From positions 1 to 64,000 of the forward strand of contig WBMV01007499.1 of assembly GCA_013396655.1 (NCBI GenBank): DNA of 64,000 nt, given 5' to 3'. Of the stretch, positions 24,394-39,200 are shown piece after piece. The notes below the pieces were generated by a model. The model was not told where the DNA came from. It was given only the letters and a program-made list of their open reading frames with translations, and did no database searches. The number at the start of each line of letters is the position of its first letter. The stretch's first letter is position 1. The stretch is from Campylorhamphus procurvoides. Its lineage: Eukaryota > Chordata > Aves > Passeriformes > Dendrocolaptidae. The position numbers and the translations under genes are program-made.

Positions 24394-27300
24394 CACCACA
24401 TAAAATTCAGACTGATTTACCTGTACATTATTATAGAACTACTGGAGGCCTGATTATCTTATAGTAGCAAATAGAACATGCCAATGAACTTGGTTTTATC
24501 CTCATCAGTCATACCAGGCTTACACAAGTCCATTTTTGTAATCTGTTCCTTTTTCTACTCTATTTTTCCCCCTGTGTTTCAACGAAATTTAAAGCTTATG
24601 ACATGTAAACATATCATTACTCTTAGAGATCCAAGGACATTTCATTGAAACTTTTCAGTGGCTTTCTTTTATTCACTGAGTTTGAATTAATTGACTAGGG
24701 AAAACACCTAAATTTAGCAAAAACAAGCTATTCAACTAAGCTGCAGTGTAATGCACTTTGTTAGAAGATTAAGATCACATTTCTCTGTTATGTATAAGCT
24801 TCATAATATAAACTACACTAGCTCAAATTTAGTAGTGTTCTAATAAAATTGACAGCCTGTTTCTTAGAGTTTTATTGTGAGGAGTTTTTTCTTTTCACTG
24901 TTAGTTTCTTGTTTATTTTTACCCAGTAGTGTTATTAACTTTGAGCTACATGATATAGGAATAATAGAGGTGAAATGGGAATAAAGACACCCAATGCAGC
25001 ATAGCAGTTGCACAAGTAGCTTGTGCCCATTATATTTAAATCAATCACAATTGTTACATAAAAATACAAAATTAAAGAGAGTATCTGATTTGCAGCTCAA
25101 GATTTGCATTGTCATTGCAGCCTGCAAAAGCTATATTGTATTTCCCTTGTTTTACTTCATGACTCCTAATTTGAACATGAAAAAAATGTTTTCAAAGAAA
25201 CCAAAAAAAAGTTCAAATTTTATGTAACCTGGTAGCTTATGTTAAAATTTGAAAAGAGATATACATATAATATAAAAAATGAGTGAAAGAGTAATATGTT
25301 ACTCAAAACAATTTGCTTTCAGCTTAACTCTACAAGATGGAATTTGACCTCAAATTGATCTTGCTGAACATACAATGAAAGGAACCATTATGTGATGGAA
25401 CAAAGCTCAAAAAAATATTAAGAGATGAGTCAAAACAACCAGCATGAATCCTAGCCAAATGAAGGAAAGATGCACTTATTACTCCAATAAAGATGAAAAT
25501 CATGCTGGAAGTAGTGAAGAATCTGAGAAATTTAGACCACTTTAGAATTTGGAAATACATATATCCTCCCTGTGACAGTTGTTGGTGGAGATTCTTGCCA
25601 CTTTATGATTGAAGTCGCCTATTTCCTAGATTGTTTTTCCAAGGTAGCCTATCAGGTGTCAGGCAGCTCCAAAGTCCTGGGTAAAGCCTGAGTGGGAAAC
25701 TTCATGAGGGCTGCTAATTGAAATGGAAAGAAAACACAGAGAATCTTCATCAGTCTTGGCGGTCACAGTTGTCTCTTCCAGAAAGTGAATAAAGGTGGGA
25801 ATTTCACACTATCCAAAATATGTATCCAAAACATTCCCCATTCTCTCCCATAACTGTTTATTTAGAACTTATTTTGTTTGGAATTTATCCCTGAAACAGT
25901 GATTGTCCACTAGGCTGGTCTCCCAAAACAACAAATAACCACATCTTCAGGGAGAACATGTATCTTCGGATTTTGTTCGATTTTCGCTTTGGTATTTAGA
26001 AGTGTTGTCCTTCATTATCAGCTAGTGTAAGTGTTTTAGACTTCAATCACTTCTTTGGTTAATCATTACTTAAGTTTTATGAAAGGAAAGACTAGGTAGA
26101 TTTGTTGAAGTCTTCTCTTTAGTGACCTTGTTTTCCTGAGAGATGTTAAAACATAGAAATATTTAATATGTCTTCACATGCAACCAGTTTCCTAGCATGA
26201 GCAAAGTGCTATAAATAGGTAGGAAATAATTTCAATAAACTTTCATTTAAAAGGAATGTATTTGGGAAAATGTAGCATACACATAAGAAGACCTGTCCAC
26301 TTATCATCCCTTACTTTTAAGGAAAATTTTAAAATACATTTATTAAACTACTAGAAAATATTTCAGAAAAGTCATGGAGGTGCTAGAAAAAAATGCAGCA
26401 CTGATGTTTGAAGAATGCAAACCAAATACAGGTAATTACTATCTAAATGTTTCAACTGAAAATCCCAGTAAAGTAAGTCATCTGTTTTTAAGAGAAAAAT
26501 GTACTGGCAGCAAAACAACCAAAACACACACACAAAAAAAGTATTATTTATAACTTCTTTGTTCAAATTAAATAATCAATAAGTGAAGTGCAAATTAGTG
26601 ATAGGATAGAGGATTGTATTCTAGATATATATTTTCAAATTACAGTTCACTTTTGTGTGACAGAAGTTATTTAACCTTATAAGTCTGGGTCTCTTCTATC
26701 TCCATTCTTATTGTTTTAGAGCTCGTTATGTCCCTACCTTTCAGGTGCTTAGTAAGGATAAAACTTATTAATGATTATAAGATGCCAAGATACAGCTCTG
26801 ACAAGGATCATAAAAGTGCCCAGAAAGGTAATTAGTAGAGAATGCATTATCACACATTAAAGTTGAATGTAATATTATATGGATAAATGTAAACATAGTG
26901 CCTAACCATACCCTAATCTCTAATTTTGTCTCTATCTAGCACTTTTGAAATCAAATTAAAGTTGCCTTTAGCAGCAAACACTAGTAAATACACCTTTGGC
27001 CCCTAAAATTTCAAAGTTATCCAAGAGAGCAGGCTTGCTAATGCATCAGTCTTACTAGGAACAGGAAACAGTAGAGTACTAAAGCTTAGTTAATGCAGTC
27101 TTTAGTTCAGAACATAATGCATTATGCTTAAATGTTTACTTGTATCAAATAGACCCTTTGTTTCATAAGGAATACTTATAAAAAAAAACCAAAAAACATT
27201 TTTTTGCAGCAAGACAGAATCAGGGACACAATTATTAATGACATCAGGAGAATAAATGCATGTTTCATTCAAAGGTCTTCCATGAGATCACACAAATGAG

Positions 27301-30300
27301 ACCACACAAAGCAGAATGGAGCTAAGGAATTTCAAATCAAGATCAAGCATAAAAATTCCAAGTAGTTGTAGGCAAATATAATTATATTTCTTTATCCTGA
27401 AAATATTTCTGTGTATGCTAGGCAGCTTAAGTGGTATATTTAATTTGATGGGTCACAGAACATACATATAAGAATATTGCTTGTTTTTTTATAATACTAA
27501 GAAATGCGCTTTGAAAATTATTATGAAACTGAGATTAATTTTCAGTATCTTAGGTAAGTCTAATGATATTTCAAACAAATTAATTTTCTGTGTTGTTTTT
27601 CTCTAAAGCAGCACTAAGCCAGTAATCGATGCAAAGATGCAACATAAGAGATGTAGGTGCACAGACAATGCTATCATTTTACTTCCTTATATAACCCTTT
27701 TAAAGTATCTGTTTATTCTTTTCCCATTTGTAGTTGCCTGTCATGGAATTAAATTATCAGGAGTCCTTAAAATGACAAAGTGATACATACCAAAACCGCA
27801 CAGCTACTGAAATACATGGCTGTCTTATAAATACACACAGATTTAGATTTTCTTGGAAAGTTTACATCTACCTTTCTTAATTATTTTTTCCTATATGACT
27901 ATCAAAACTGTGTTTACCTTTTTTCATCTCTCATATGTTTGGACTAATTCAGTACAGTTCTCTTGGTTAAACTAAAAGCTTGTGTGTGGTGAGACGGGAC
28001 GTTGCACATACATCAGAGGAAAGTCACCTGTTCTGTTGACTTTTTGACATATGTGGTCTTAAATCGAAACATCCAATGCTTTCAGATGCTAATATGAGAA
28101 CTATGAAAATGTACAACTCTAGGTAGGGGAGATCATTGTGAGCCATGAAATAGTTTGGATGCATGACAATACATAAAAGACATTATAAAACTCAGACAAG
28201 CCCAACAATTTTTGTGGTGCTACACTGAAGTAGAAGATAAATAACATGCTTCTTTTCTCACAGAGAGCTGCGTCCTTGAGGTACATCCATTCGTTCCTGA
28301 TTCCATCCACTGAACCTAAGTCACAACCCAGTGTTCTTCTCTTATCCAGAGATGAACAACTGAGTCCACCTGAAACTGGGTGCTGTTTTGCCAAGGAACT
28401 GTGTTAGCAAAATGCTTCATACCTCCAGCTCTAACAAGAGATGTTAAACATTCATTTTTCCTCCCACAGTTTTGTCTACAGGAAAGGACAATAAGACATT
28501 ATGGGTTTCTTTGCACTCCGTAATCCTCAAATAACCCATATTTACTGAGGTTAAAGGGAAATTTTTAATGTATATTTTTTTTGTTTCACTTTGTGTACAA
28601 GTGTTAAAAAGGATTGCAAAAAGGTCAGTTTAAAGGAACAGGAGAGTCTGAATTACATGATGGATTTGTGAGGGTTTAGCTTTGTTTAATTCCATTACAC
28701 AAACATTGAGCATCTTCTTGATCATTGCTAATTAAATCTCTAAACACCATGCAAAGAAAGGCAGCCATGTTAATGCAGGCAGAGAAAACACAAATAATGT
28801 ATATTGGTTTTGTTTTCTCTTGTTCTGCAGATGAGGTAATTGGATTTTTTTCTGAGAAAGATAAAATATTAAGACTTCTCGTACATGTTGTATCAAATAC
28901 AAGTGGTATTTAGAAAAAATACAATGCCAGTGGAAAACTAGTATGAGTGGATCACTCCTCTACTTCAGTCTTCCCAGAAAAAAAAATAAAAACTTGGTAT
29001 ATTCAAAGTGCAGTATTGACTAAGAGATTTAACTCATGTTGCTCCATAAGGTCACCTTGACATTTTGACTCAGAAAGTTTTCTTTAAGATAAAGGTCTAT
29101 TTTTGAAGCAAGACATTGGCTGCCCTCCTAACCACTTACAAAGAAAATATTTCTGGTCACTACATTAATTTAATATATTGAATTCAGTTATTATAGCACA
29201 AAATCTACAGACGCTGACTGAGATGTCTTATTTGCCTTAGATAAACATGAATTAAATATCAGTTCTCAGGATACAAATACAATGAATATACTTTGACATA
29301 TCTTTAAGTTTCACTAAACACAGAATAAAAACAGAAGTAGTGGTAAAAACATGAGTATTTAACAATTTTTTTGTACCCTAAGGATGGAGTTTCATTAAAT
29401 CTAGTGTTATCCTTACAGTACCTTGCTCTGAATTATCAAATGCAGGCAGATTTATCCATGAGGGGAAACTGTAATCTGGCGAAGAATATTGCAGTAGTGA
29501 AGAACAGTGGTTCACACCTGAAAGATTTTATTATATTTCAGAACAATTGCTTTCTTCTTATCTAAGATTTTTCACTGCTGAGTTAACTGTGTTTCTTGTT
29601 TGTGTACTGCTGCTTAAACAGCTTCTCAGTCCAAGACAGAAAGAAACACCAGAGATGAGCAAGCTCTCCCACAGAGAGTTTTCTAGAAGTTTTGTAAAAG
29701 GGAGGAAAGCATGCACACAGCCTACCTGACCTGACCCAACAGTGCCACCTCAGCAGATAGAAAAAGCTCTTGCTTTATCTAGAAGCTAAATAAGCCCAGT
29801 ACCTAAAGAAACCTGAATTTGGGCTTCCTATATATTCTATCTGCCTTGGAGATGTCAAGGTCCCGTGGCTGCCTTGTCTAACTCTCCTTAGCAACATGAC
29901 ACTGATATAGGTACAATTTAGATTCCTGGTGACAGTGAGTTGACACAAGGCCCAAGTGCATGGACTTCAGCAGAGGGAACCTGAGTGCAGCAGAAGCCAT
30001 GTTTTGTGCTTTGGTACAGTAAGGAGCTGGCAGCAAACACAAAGTGTACACCCAGGGCAGCAGTCAAAGCAAAGTTTCATGGTGACAAAATCATGGTCTC
30101 ACAGGAACACCCGCAGATGACTTTCTAAACCTAACCTTATATTCTTAATAACAGATCTGCCTTCATTAGTGTCAGATAATTGAGATGTTATTATAAAAAT
30201 CTAGATGCTAATTAATGTGCCAAATTTATGACATTTTCAGAAACTTTTTATTATAACCTTTCTTTAAATGATCTTTTTATTTACATTTCAGACAAAAACA

Positions 30301-33090
30301 GCAAGAAAACTGATATTTCTTTTAATCCTTCTCATGATCTTACAAAATACTCTTTTGAAAATACCTTCTTGTACTAAAAAAATTGTACTCATGAAACATT
30401 GTCTCAGAGAACACAGATGTAATAGTATTAGGCACTGAAGTCACTAACTCCCAAATGCCATGTTTTCTTTCCCAATCAGTCCGGACAGTTGCGGAACTGT
30501 TTTATTTCACCTACTTTGCCGTCTCAGAAATAGAATTCTTGTCAGTCTTAATCTGTAGTGCCAGCAGTGCCCTTCTACACAATGACTATCAACTGTATGT
30601 TTTATGTAGGGACCACCTTGAAGTTCAATTCTGCAGAGTGCCTAGAGCATTGAAATTTTGGTTTTCTTTAATGTATTGACATGCATCAGGTTAAGCACAT
30701 GTTCTAAGGCTTTGGAATTAAAATATTCTGTACCATGGAGGACTGAATCGCTGGGCTAGACTGGGAAGAGATGTGACCGATACTTTTTTGCTGTCCTTTC
30801 TTTTGTGAAAGAAGGACATACTAAATTTTTTGAAGAATAGTTTTTAATTAGATGGTTTAGTTTCTTCATTCTAACTGAAAGGAAAGAAGAAAGGGAGTAA
30901 CAAAGCGAGTAGTTCTAGGTTGATGATACCAGTGCTTTGCTCACCGTAGTTAAAGTGCAGTAGGCATAGGACATGAAGCCTGGAGTGGACAGATGTCTGA
31001 AATAGGAGGTGGACCTAGATGTTACTGAAACACAGACATAGAGGAAAGTTCCCATTCCCACCAAGGGACAGACAGATCTTTTTTTTTTTTTAGAGAACTT
31101 ATATCTATTATGACCATCAATTTGAATACTTGAATTAAAACAGTTAAATTGGTACAAACAGAAAGAAGGAATTTTTTGAGGTTCTATGAGCATAGTTTGT
31201 CTTGCTTCCCACCTGGGAATAGTTATACCAGTTTCTATCTAATATATCAACAATAACATTGTTATAGCTGTTTAACTAAAACAGGTTTAAGACCTTGCAT
31301 TTCAAACTGATGCAACTCTTAGAGCTGAATAAATTTGACATAACACACTACTTCATAGCCATGCAGGGCAAGGGACACAGTAAGTCACCTAATATATGAT
31401 AACTCACGAAGTGACAGTAAATCTGACCAGTTTCACACACGTCACCATATTTTTAAAGTGACATAGCTGTATAATTAGATTGCTCACTTCTGTTATATAT
31501 AGGTACTTACAACACTCTTTATAAATATCCATAAGTAACACTGTGAAACAAACCACAGATGAGAGTAAATGGTTGGCAGCTGTGTGAAAAAGTGTCAGTT
31601 CTAGAAATATAAAAGGGCATCCAAAAAAGCCAAATAAGTAGACACTGGAAGCGAACAGACAAAACTCCATTAAAAGCAGAGCAAACAGAAGAATACTTGA
31701 AACAGAAAAAAAGACAAAGATGGACATAGAGAAGACTGCAGATTAAAATGTTCAGTCTCAATCCACTCTTAGTCAAGTCAAGGCATAATCTCAGAGTATA
31801 CAAGTAAAATTAAATTCAAATCAAGAAAATCTATATTACATTTCCAGTTTTTCAAAGTGTAAACTCTAAATCAACATACTTAAACAGAGCATATATATTT
31901 ACTACAGTCAAGACTAAGTATTCTCACCTATTTATAGAGAAAAATGTATCTTTCAAAATATATACAAAATCTGTATACGTCTGAAATAATTTCCAGGACA
32001 TCCCCAAAATCTGATTTTTCACAGCTGTAGATAACATTCCATTTGCATGGCAAGAAATCAATTGTTAGCAAACCAGCAATGGTGAAAGCTGCTTTACTCG
32101 GTGCTACTTTGTAAAAATGCTCAAATGTCACCTGGTTCAAATATTTGTCTTATCAAACACTGAATACCAGGGTTATTTGCTAACACGATAGTGGTCTGGT
32201 GTTAATGTGCAATGAGAAGCCTCTATGTGAAAATGGGGGTAACTCATGGACACTGAGCTGTCTGCCAGGTTCAAAGGGCAGGACGGCACCAGCCAGCAAA
32301 CAGTCTGTTACACCCCTCCAGTGTCACAGCAAACTGAGTGTACCAGCTGTAGTGTGTCAAACCAACATGCCTGCTACAGACTCACCATTTTACACTGTGC
32401 TGATCTTACAGTTCCACTATGCAGGAAAAAAAAATACTGTTCAGCAGCAGCTGTACTTAGGGAGATTAAAAATCCATGTTAAAAGAGTGGACAATATTTA
32501 GGGGTCAATCTACTCTTAAGAAAGGAATATAACAAATAGTTATTCTTCAGGGAACAGATGTAAATGAGAAGTTACTAAGTGGCATGCAACACCAAGTGCC
32601 TTGCCTTACGTTTGGCCATGAAGTCCAGATGTCAATCTCATTCCAGAGTGAAGGACAAGATGGAGATTTTTTCCACAAAACCCTTTCCACACTTACTGTA
32701 GTCACGTTAATGTAGGAGCATAAATCTCCAGCAAGACCACTGATCTCTGTTCACTTCCTCTAACATATTATAATTATGGCTTTTGGGTTTTCAGTTGCAA
32801 ATCCAGTGTGTTGGGATGACTGTGACTACTACTTTTGTAATGGTACACGTAAGGGACACTGTGGCTCTGTCTAAGTTAAATGGCTATTACAGGGCCACCT
32901 GTTATTCCCTCTAGTGCTTTGGTCCAATCAGGGTTTTGTCAGCCAGGAATGGGTGAAGTGAGAGTATCTTCAGAGTGTTAACAAATCTGTGTTGTTTACA
33001 GCTGCAGCGTTATCTGGGCCATTTGCTGCTCCCTCAAAGGAGAGGTTTACCAGCTCCTCCCAAAGGAGCTGCTGCCACACTTTGTAGTGG
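24394..33090. other. AT-rich unique DNA, no gene seen
   Basis: 8.7 kb with no recognisable repeat or gene. A T13 tract lies at 31079-31091. Hydrophobic minus-strand frames at 31404-31803 (107 and 94 residues) come from A-rich plus-strand DNA and are not supported. Composition becomes somewhat more mixed at 29700-30110 and 32200-33090, with no nameable element. Confidence 0.5.
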
Positions 33091-33230
33091 GCACCAAGAT
33101 TAGCTCAGTTGGTTAGACCATGGTGCTAATAATGCCAAGGTTCTGGGTTCCCTGTATGGGCCATTCATGTAAGAGTTGGACTTGATGATCCTTGTGAGTC
33201 CTATGCAATTCAGAATATTCTGTGATTCTA
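33091..33230 (+). mobile_element. tRNA-Ile-derived SINE with CR1 tail (TguSINE1-like)
   Basis: The head is plainly a tRNA-Ile(AAT) relic. TAGCTCAGTTGG at 33101-33112 is a perfect polymerase III A box, GGTGCTAATAATGCC holds the anticodon AAT at 33128-33130, and GGGTTC at 33145 followed by TGGGCCA is the T arm and acceptor end. Relative to tRNA-Ile, four bases (GATC) are missing in the B box, which should weaken transcription today. From about 33171 the sequence becomes a CR1 3' tail: GTTGGACTTGATGATCC and a closing ATTCTGTGATTCTA. Such a chimera lets the SINE borrow the CR1 reverse transcriptase in trans. A family of exactly this composition, TguSINE1, is known from zebra finch; identity with it is from memory. 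The first bases of the tRNA 5' stem are eroded, so the start is uncertain by about 5 bp. Confidence 0.9.
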
Positions 33231-36200
33231 AAGTGTATTACAGTGTTATTGGTTTGGCTGGCTGGTTTGCTACATGTTTTAACTCAATAGCAGCATGAGG
33301 GGAGAGGCTGGTAAGCAAAGCAGCAAACCTGAAGCCAAGGACAGATTTCAAAGGCATTGGGCATCTCTGGTGACTTGACTTCAGCCCAATTGATGTGTAA
33401 ATGTATTCAAATGATAAAGATTTCATCTCTCTTCCAGTGTTATCTTGTATTTTGGCAAAGGACATCCCCCTTGGCTGGTATTTCTTCTAGATCTGAATGG
33501 GTCTTTCTCTGGACTTTACAGAAAACCATATAATGTAAAGAACACACAACATCTGTCTGGTACAAAGTTTCCCCTCAAAAGATTTTAAACAAGGAGGATG
33601 GTGAGAAAAAGCTGTCTGTAGGAAACAAGGGTTATACTTTACTATTTTTGGCAGACTTTCATTAACTAAATGATAGACTAGGCCTGCAGTGTCCTTTAGT
33701 TGACTACTCCAGCCAGATGGATTCGAGCACTCTAGGCAAAAAAATACAGTTCAGAGAAAGACTCATAATTGGCTGACATCTGCTGGTTGTAATTGGACAT
33801 CAGCATTGCAATCCCACCACTAATTCCATCATGTGTCAGAGAACATACAGTAGGCTTTCATGTAATATTTATATATAAGACAGTAATGTGAGGTACAGAG
33901 TTCATCAGGGAAAGGTAAAATGCTATTACTTTTCTAAACAAGTGTTTTAAATTAATTTAAAATCCTTCCCAAACTAATTCTAGCTTTATCAAATCATATA
34001 ATTGGTTTATATTTTCTCATTATCCAGTAGCTAGTGATTTTTTAAAAGGCACTAACAATTTAAGGGAACTATAAAGCACAGACTGAATACAAAAATAGGT
34101 ATCTTGGCAGAAATATGCAACTTCTCTAGCACTTGAACTGATTAATTGGCAATAAACTATCTAATGAAGCCATGTTATGTCCAATAATATAAAATATGTT
34201 CTACAAAATAATGTAAAAAGCAGGGAAAAATTGAGTCATACCTGAAGGGAAACAAGTAGGCATCTTAAGAGGGAGGGGTTTTTTTCACAGTCTGATTTAT
34301 TTTGATTGATTTATTATTATATCCGAATACTTCAATATTATTAAGTTCCTGTGGTAAGTAAGAATGCACAGGACATTACATAACTGATTAAACCCATCAA
34401 AACATTATGGAATAGCATGATCTTAATATAATAATTTAAATAGTTGTACTAATAGTGCTTTTACTTTGATTTTTTTTGGCCTGTCTCACCAACAACTTAT
34501 TCACAAAATACATTGAACCATCATCCTAATGAAAAATCCTACAAACAATAGGAACACATATCTTATTTCATTCATTAATACTGCAACTATTGCAAAAGAT
34601 ATAACGAAGACCTTACCTTATGGCTTTAAAATACTTTTACTGTATTTATTACTGCTATTACTCACTGATGGGTTACTATTATTCTGTGACAGCTAACATG
34701 ATTTAAGATAACTTCCATTCTTAATAGCATTTCCTAAAAGAACCATTATTACTATTAATGTCTTAAATAATACTTAGCCAATGCAGTTCTGTTAAGTGAA
34801 GTGCTAAAGTAAGTTGGTAAAGGAGTCCTTTGATAATCTATATGTCTATAAGGTAGATGTATTGATACCTGACATAAAAACACCTTTTAAGTAGTAGCAA
34901 AACCGATAGGAAAATTTATGAAACTGTAAGGAAATCTTTTGAAATACAACATCTTGTGGTGATTACACAACACTTACATAATTAAGCATATAGTTAGCCT
35001 TGAACCAGTATAATATGAGTAATTTAATTTTATATGCTTGAATTTTGCCTGCAATTTCCTAGCCTGTAGTAGGTTAATGATACTGCTGCTTTCCACCAGT
35101 GGGTGACTCCAAGGACATAAGAAACAGCTTCCACAGAGGTGAAAATAGCATGTTTATTTGTAAAGTCCATTTCACAACACTGAGGCCATGGTCAACAAAA
35201 CCTAAAAAATTTGGAACCTTTTAGCAGGAAAGATGCACTGCAAGAATAGAAAAGTATGGCATAATACCAGGATTAACTTCACCATCTTAATGTTTTAATT
35301 TAGTATCAATGGAGGAGAATTATAAAAGATACCCAGTGCAATCTATTGTGGTTTTATGGACAGACATCCACCTCAGGCTTTAGCCAATGTCTTTTTGCAT
35401 TTTTTCCCATATAAGACACACTGAAAAATCTGCTATTTGTGCTGTCTACAGACATCTGACAGGTCTCACTTATGCAGGAAGATGCTGTTTCTGTCAGCCC
35501 ACTCTTTTCACATCCCTGCGCTGGTTGATTGGCACCATGTTTCCCTCCTGCTCCGTTATTCCTTGTGACCAAGGCAATTGACTGGCCATTCCACAGTTGG
35601 TGGCATCTAGTACACAAAGTCAAACAGAGGTGAAAAAGACTGTGAGGCTCTTCTACACCACTGGAACCACACAATTCTCTGCAGCAGAGCTGGACCACAG
35701 ATCCCTCATCACAATAGTCCCTCCTGTCATGACTGTGCACTGTTGGGTCAGCCTCAGCCAGTGAAAAGGTACTAGCTTAGAGTCCCACAAAAAACACACT
35801 GCTGTTGCAGATATTGATGAGTTTGCAGATTTTGTTATTCATTGTACATGCTACACCTGCATATTTTGATGACACACAGTGATCACAGAAGCTAAGGCAC
35901 AGAACTACTATTTCCCTATGACAGGTAGACAAAAATCAAACTTCTTGGTCTCAAAGACTTAGACTACTGACTGCTTCTTCACATGGTGTTTCAAGGCACC
36001 ATTACGGATCAGCTTTTAGAAACTAGCTTGTCAAATAATGGTCTTTACAACTGATTTTGCTTTCTCTCTTTGTTTGTTCTTTTCATGTCATGAAGTCAGT
36101 ATTCATTATTGATGCATTATAGGAGTTAAGCTTCTCTCTGGTTTCTCTTTCCAGCTATAACTTGCTTCAAATACAAATTAAATGCTATTGAGCTAAGTTG

Positions 36201-39200
36201 TCCTTTCAAATTTGCTATAAGGCAATTTGACACTCTCTCAAATCCTGAATAAAAATAGAACCAAGGTTTGTGTATCTTGCAAAAATGTTTGAAAAGTCTA
36301 TTCTAAGTTGAGAGACATGTGCTGAGAATTCCTGAGTTTTATAGCAGCTCGTGCCAAATACCAGTAGCATCTCAGAAGCAACCTTCCCACTCGTCCTTAG
36401 CAGGATGCATTTCACATTAATAGAGAATAATCTGTATGACAACTGCAACACTGTCAAGAGAAAATAGTGGAGACTGACACAGAGGAGCAAATACATTATA
36501 TTTGCATATTAATATATACTTGTTCACTTGCTTTCTTTGCATCTGACCTGGATGAAGACAAGTACATCAAGAATAGCTCATAATGAACTGAAAGAGCCTA
36601 GTCATAATCAAAAAAAAATGAAAGCATTGGTCATTTTCTTTTCATTAGGAACATTAGATCTAACTTTTAAAGCCTAGACAAAATTACATTCAAGTAAAAT
36701 GTCACACTGAGTGCCACAGAATTCCTTTATTTTTAAGTGTACTTTAAATTTTGACATTACCAAACTAGAAAAGATCTGACAATTTTTAGTAAAAAATGTT
36801 TGGAATTCTCAATTTAAGTTTAGTTTTCTGAAATATTGAAGGTCAGAGTTTTGGGTTTTTTCATGCAAAAAAGGGGATTTTATTTGTTAATTAAGATGGA
36901 ATCTCACTTAGGAATGTAGTATATGTTCAGATACATAAATAACAGCTACTTGCAATGTGCACAGTAAAAATTAGTGAAATAAATTAAGCTCAAAAGTCAT
37001 TTACCCAAACTTCTTTATTCATAAAATGCAAAAAATAAAGTTTCCTATTTTTAATAACATTCCAAGTACTCTAAACATACTCCTGGAGACATTTATTAGA
37101 CAATAATTTATTATTGTACACAAGCATTTCCAGTATTTGGAAATCAAAACTGTCACTGCTTTCTTCCTAAATTGCTGGTGATTGACTTGAGAGCTGAGGT
37201 CACTCTCTTGCCATCAACCCATGTTTTCTAGACAGATGGCAACTACAGATATTCTTGGGATGGTACAAGGCACTGATGTAAGGCATAATGAATATGTGAC
37301 AAGAATAATACTGGGTGCCAAAAAATTCACAAGATATAGTTCTAGAACTGTTTCTCTAGGGAAAAGAAATTTTCCAAATAGTTTGAGAGGAGAATTTGCT
37401 TTAAATCTCGTCAAAAGCCCAGATGGGGTGGCCAAAATAGTGTGCATTTCATTTTAGCTTGCGGGGGAGTTCTCTGCTCAGTCTGCTTCTGAAACCAGGA
37501 CAAGCTGTGGATATAACAGATGAGATCACAGTACAATAACATATTTCTGTTTGAAGGCAAAGACCTGTCATCTTCTAACTCCCTGTCTTTAGGGGCTGCT
37601 TCACATGCAGTGAACTGTCAGACTGGGGCCGACGACTGGGAATAGGTGAATTTGAGGGTTGCAATGCAATAGGATGGCTTTGCTTTACATAGCTATAAAC
37701 ACATATTTGTTAGCTTTTCTTTCTGTCTCAGTCTTACTTAGTCTATATGTGTACTGAGGAGTAGCTTCAGTGCTATAAACACATTTTATCCCTGTGTACC
37801 CCCTGGAGCTTCCCTAAGACTCCTTTATATAGAACCACTATCATTGCTGTAAACCAGGATGAAATCTAACATGCCTAGATTCAAAGCAACCCGGGAGATG
37901 AGCCTTAGGCCTAAAAAATTTAAGCACATAAAATAAAGGTTTATTTAGTGCCAGAAAAAACTTAATTGTGACTAATTTATTTTAGTTTAATGCATGCCTG
38001 GAGGCTAAGCCCAGAGCTAGAGGTGGCACAACATCTGAGGCTCACTCCTTCCTTGCTTTTGTCTCGCTCCAGGGAGGCAATAAGTTACTATTTGCACTTC
38101 AAAGGCCGTGAGTAACCCTACTCCTTTGGCCAGGGAACAGGGGGGCTATGAATGGAAATAAAGATTATGCCGTTTTTCTCTGCCTCTTCCCAACGTGACT
38201 GTGGTAAGAAATACGCTGGGAGCATCAAGATACAAGAAAAGGTACTACCCAAACCACCATCAGTAGGATCCAGAGGCAACGACGTCCTCATCCTGTTTCC
38301 CTTTTTCTGACCCTTCTCACTTCCAGCACAGCAACAGTATGCCAGCATATGATGGCATATTCTGGGTGGGCAGCATACACTTAGTGGCAACAATAAAACA
38401 CAAACAGCATGATTGGGAAACAAAGTAGTGTGTGATTCACACATTTGAATAATTTTCTTTACTGACTAAGAAGAACAAAAATTTAAATTATTATAAATGC
38501 CCAGATGACTTTGAAACGTTTTGAAACATTAACCAGCATATATTTAGATTTTCAATTATTTAACTTGAATTGAGAACCTTTGCAGAAATTTTAGGAAATG
38601 GAAGGGAAAAGACATAGTGGTACTGAGACCTGGCCTTCATCTAGCGAATTTCTGCCCTTGCTTTGATTGCTACTGTTGACCTTCAAACATCTTTTATCAC
38701 ATTATATCCATAAGTTTATTTTATTATCTTCCCTTGGTCTAATTACCTGGATGACTCTATACTGTTCCCTACAGGGAAATATACTGCTTAAGTTTGGGGT
38801 TTTAAATACTAATTAAAAAAATCATTAGTGTGTGAATTAATTTCCACTCTTTGTATTTTCCTCTCCCTCTTGATAGCCATCAGAATCTGATAGCAACATA
38901 GCTGTTGCCATACTGTAATTATCCTGGTAGGATTCCTTTATCCATGTGTAGTATAGGGAAATAAACTTTGTTATACCTAGTCTAAATACAAAGCCATCTA
39001 AACTGTAGATCTAAGAGGTTTAAACATAAACAAAGTTTCCTTGCATTGTATAAATATTTCAACTGTGTTCCTAGCATTTCATTATGTTTTTGGTATGTAG
39101 AACAGTATTTTAAACTATCCTCCTTAAAAGTATTCTTGGGCAATATATTGAAGGCTGGGTGCATAAATCTTATTTGTTGAGATGAGTTGTATACAAATGC

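Noticed and set aside
25576..25830. TGTGACAG start with an AATAAAGG further on, considered as a solo LTR
   Set aside because: No matching CA end, no target duplication, no TATA box at the right distance and no second copy in the window.
31404..31803. Hydrophobic 107- and 94-codon minus-strand frames
   Set aside because: Complement of A-rich DNA, overlapping in different frames, with no conserved motif.
33091..33163. Functional tRNA-Ile gene
   Set aside because: The B box lacks four bases, the 5' acceptor stem is eroded, and the sequence runs directly into a CR1 tail; it is a SINE head.
35354..35740. 128-codon minus-strand frame, Cys- and Ser-rich
   Set aside because: No recognisable domain, no splice or promoter context, and cysteines not in a regular spacing. 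One frame of this size is expected by chance in 64 kb read six ways.
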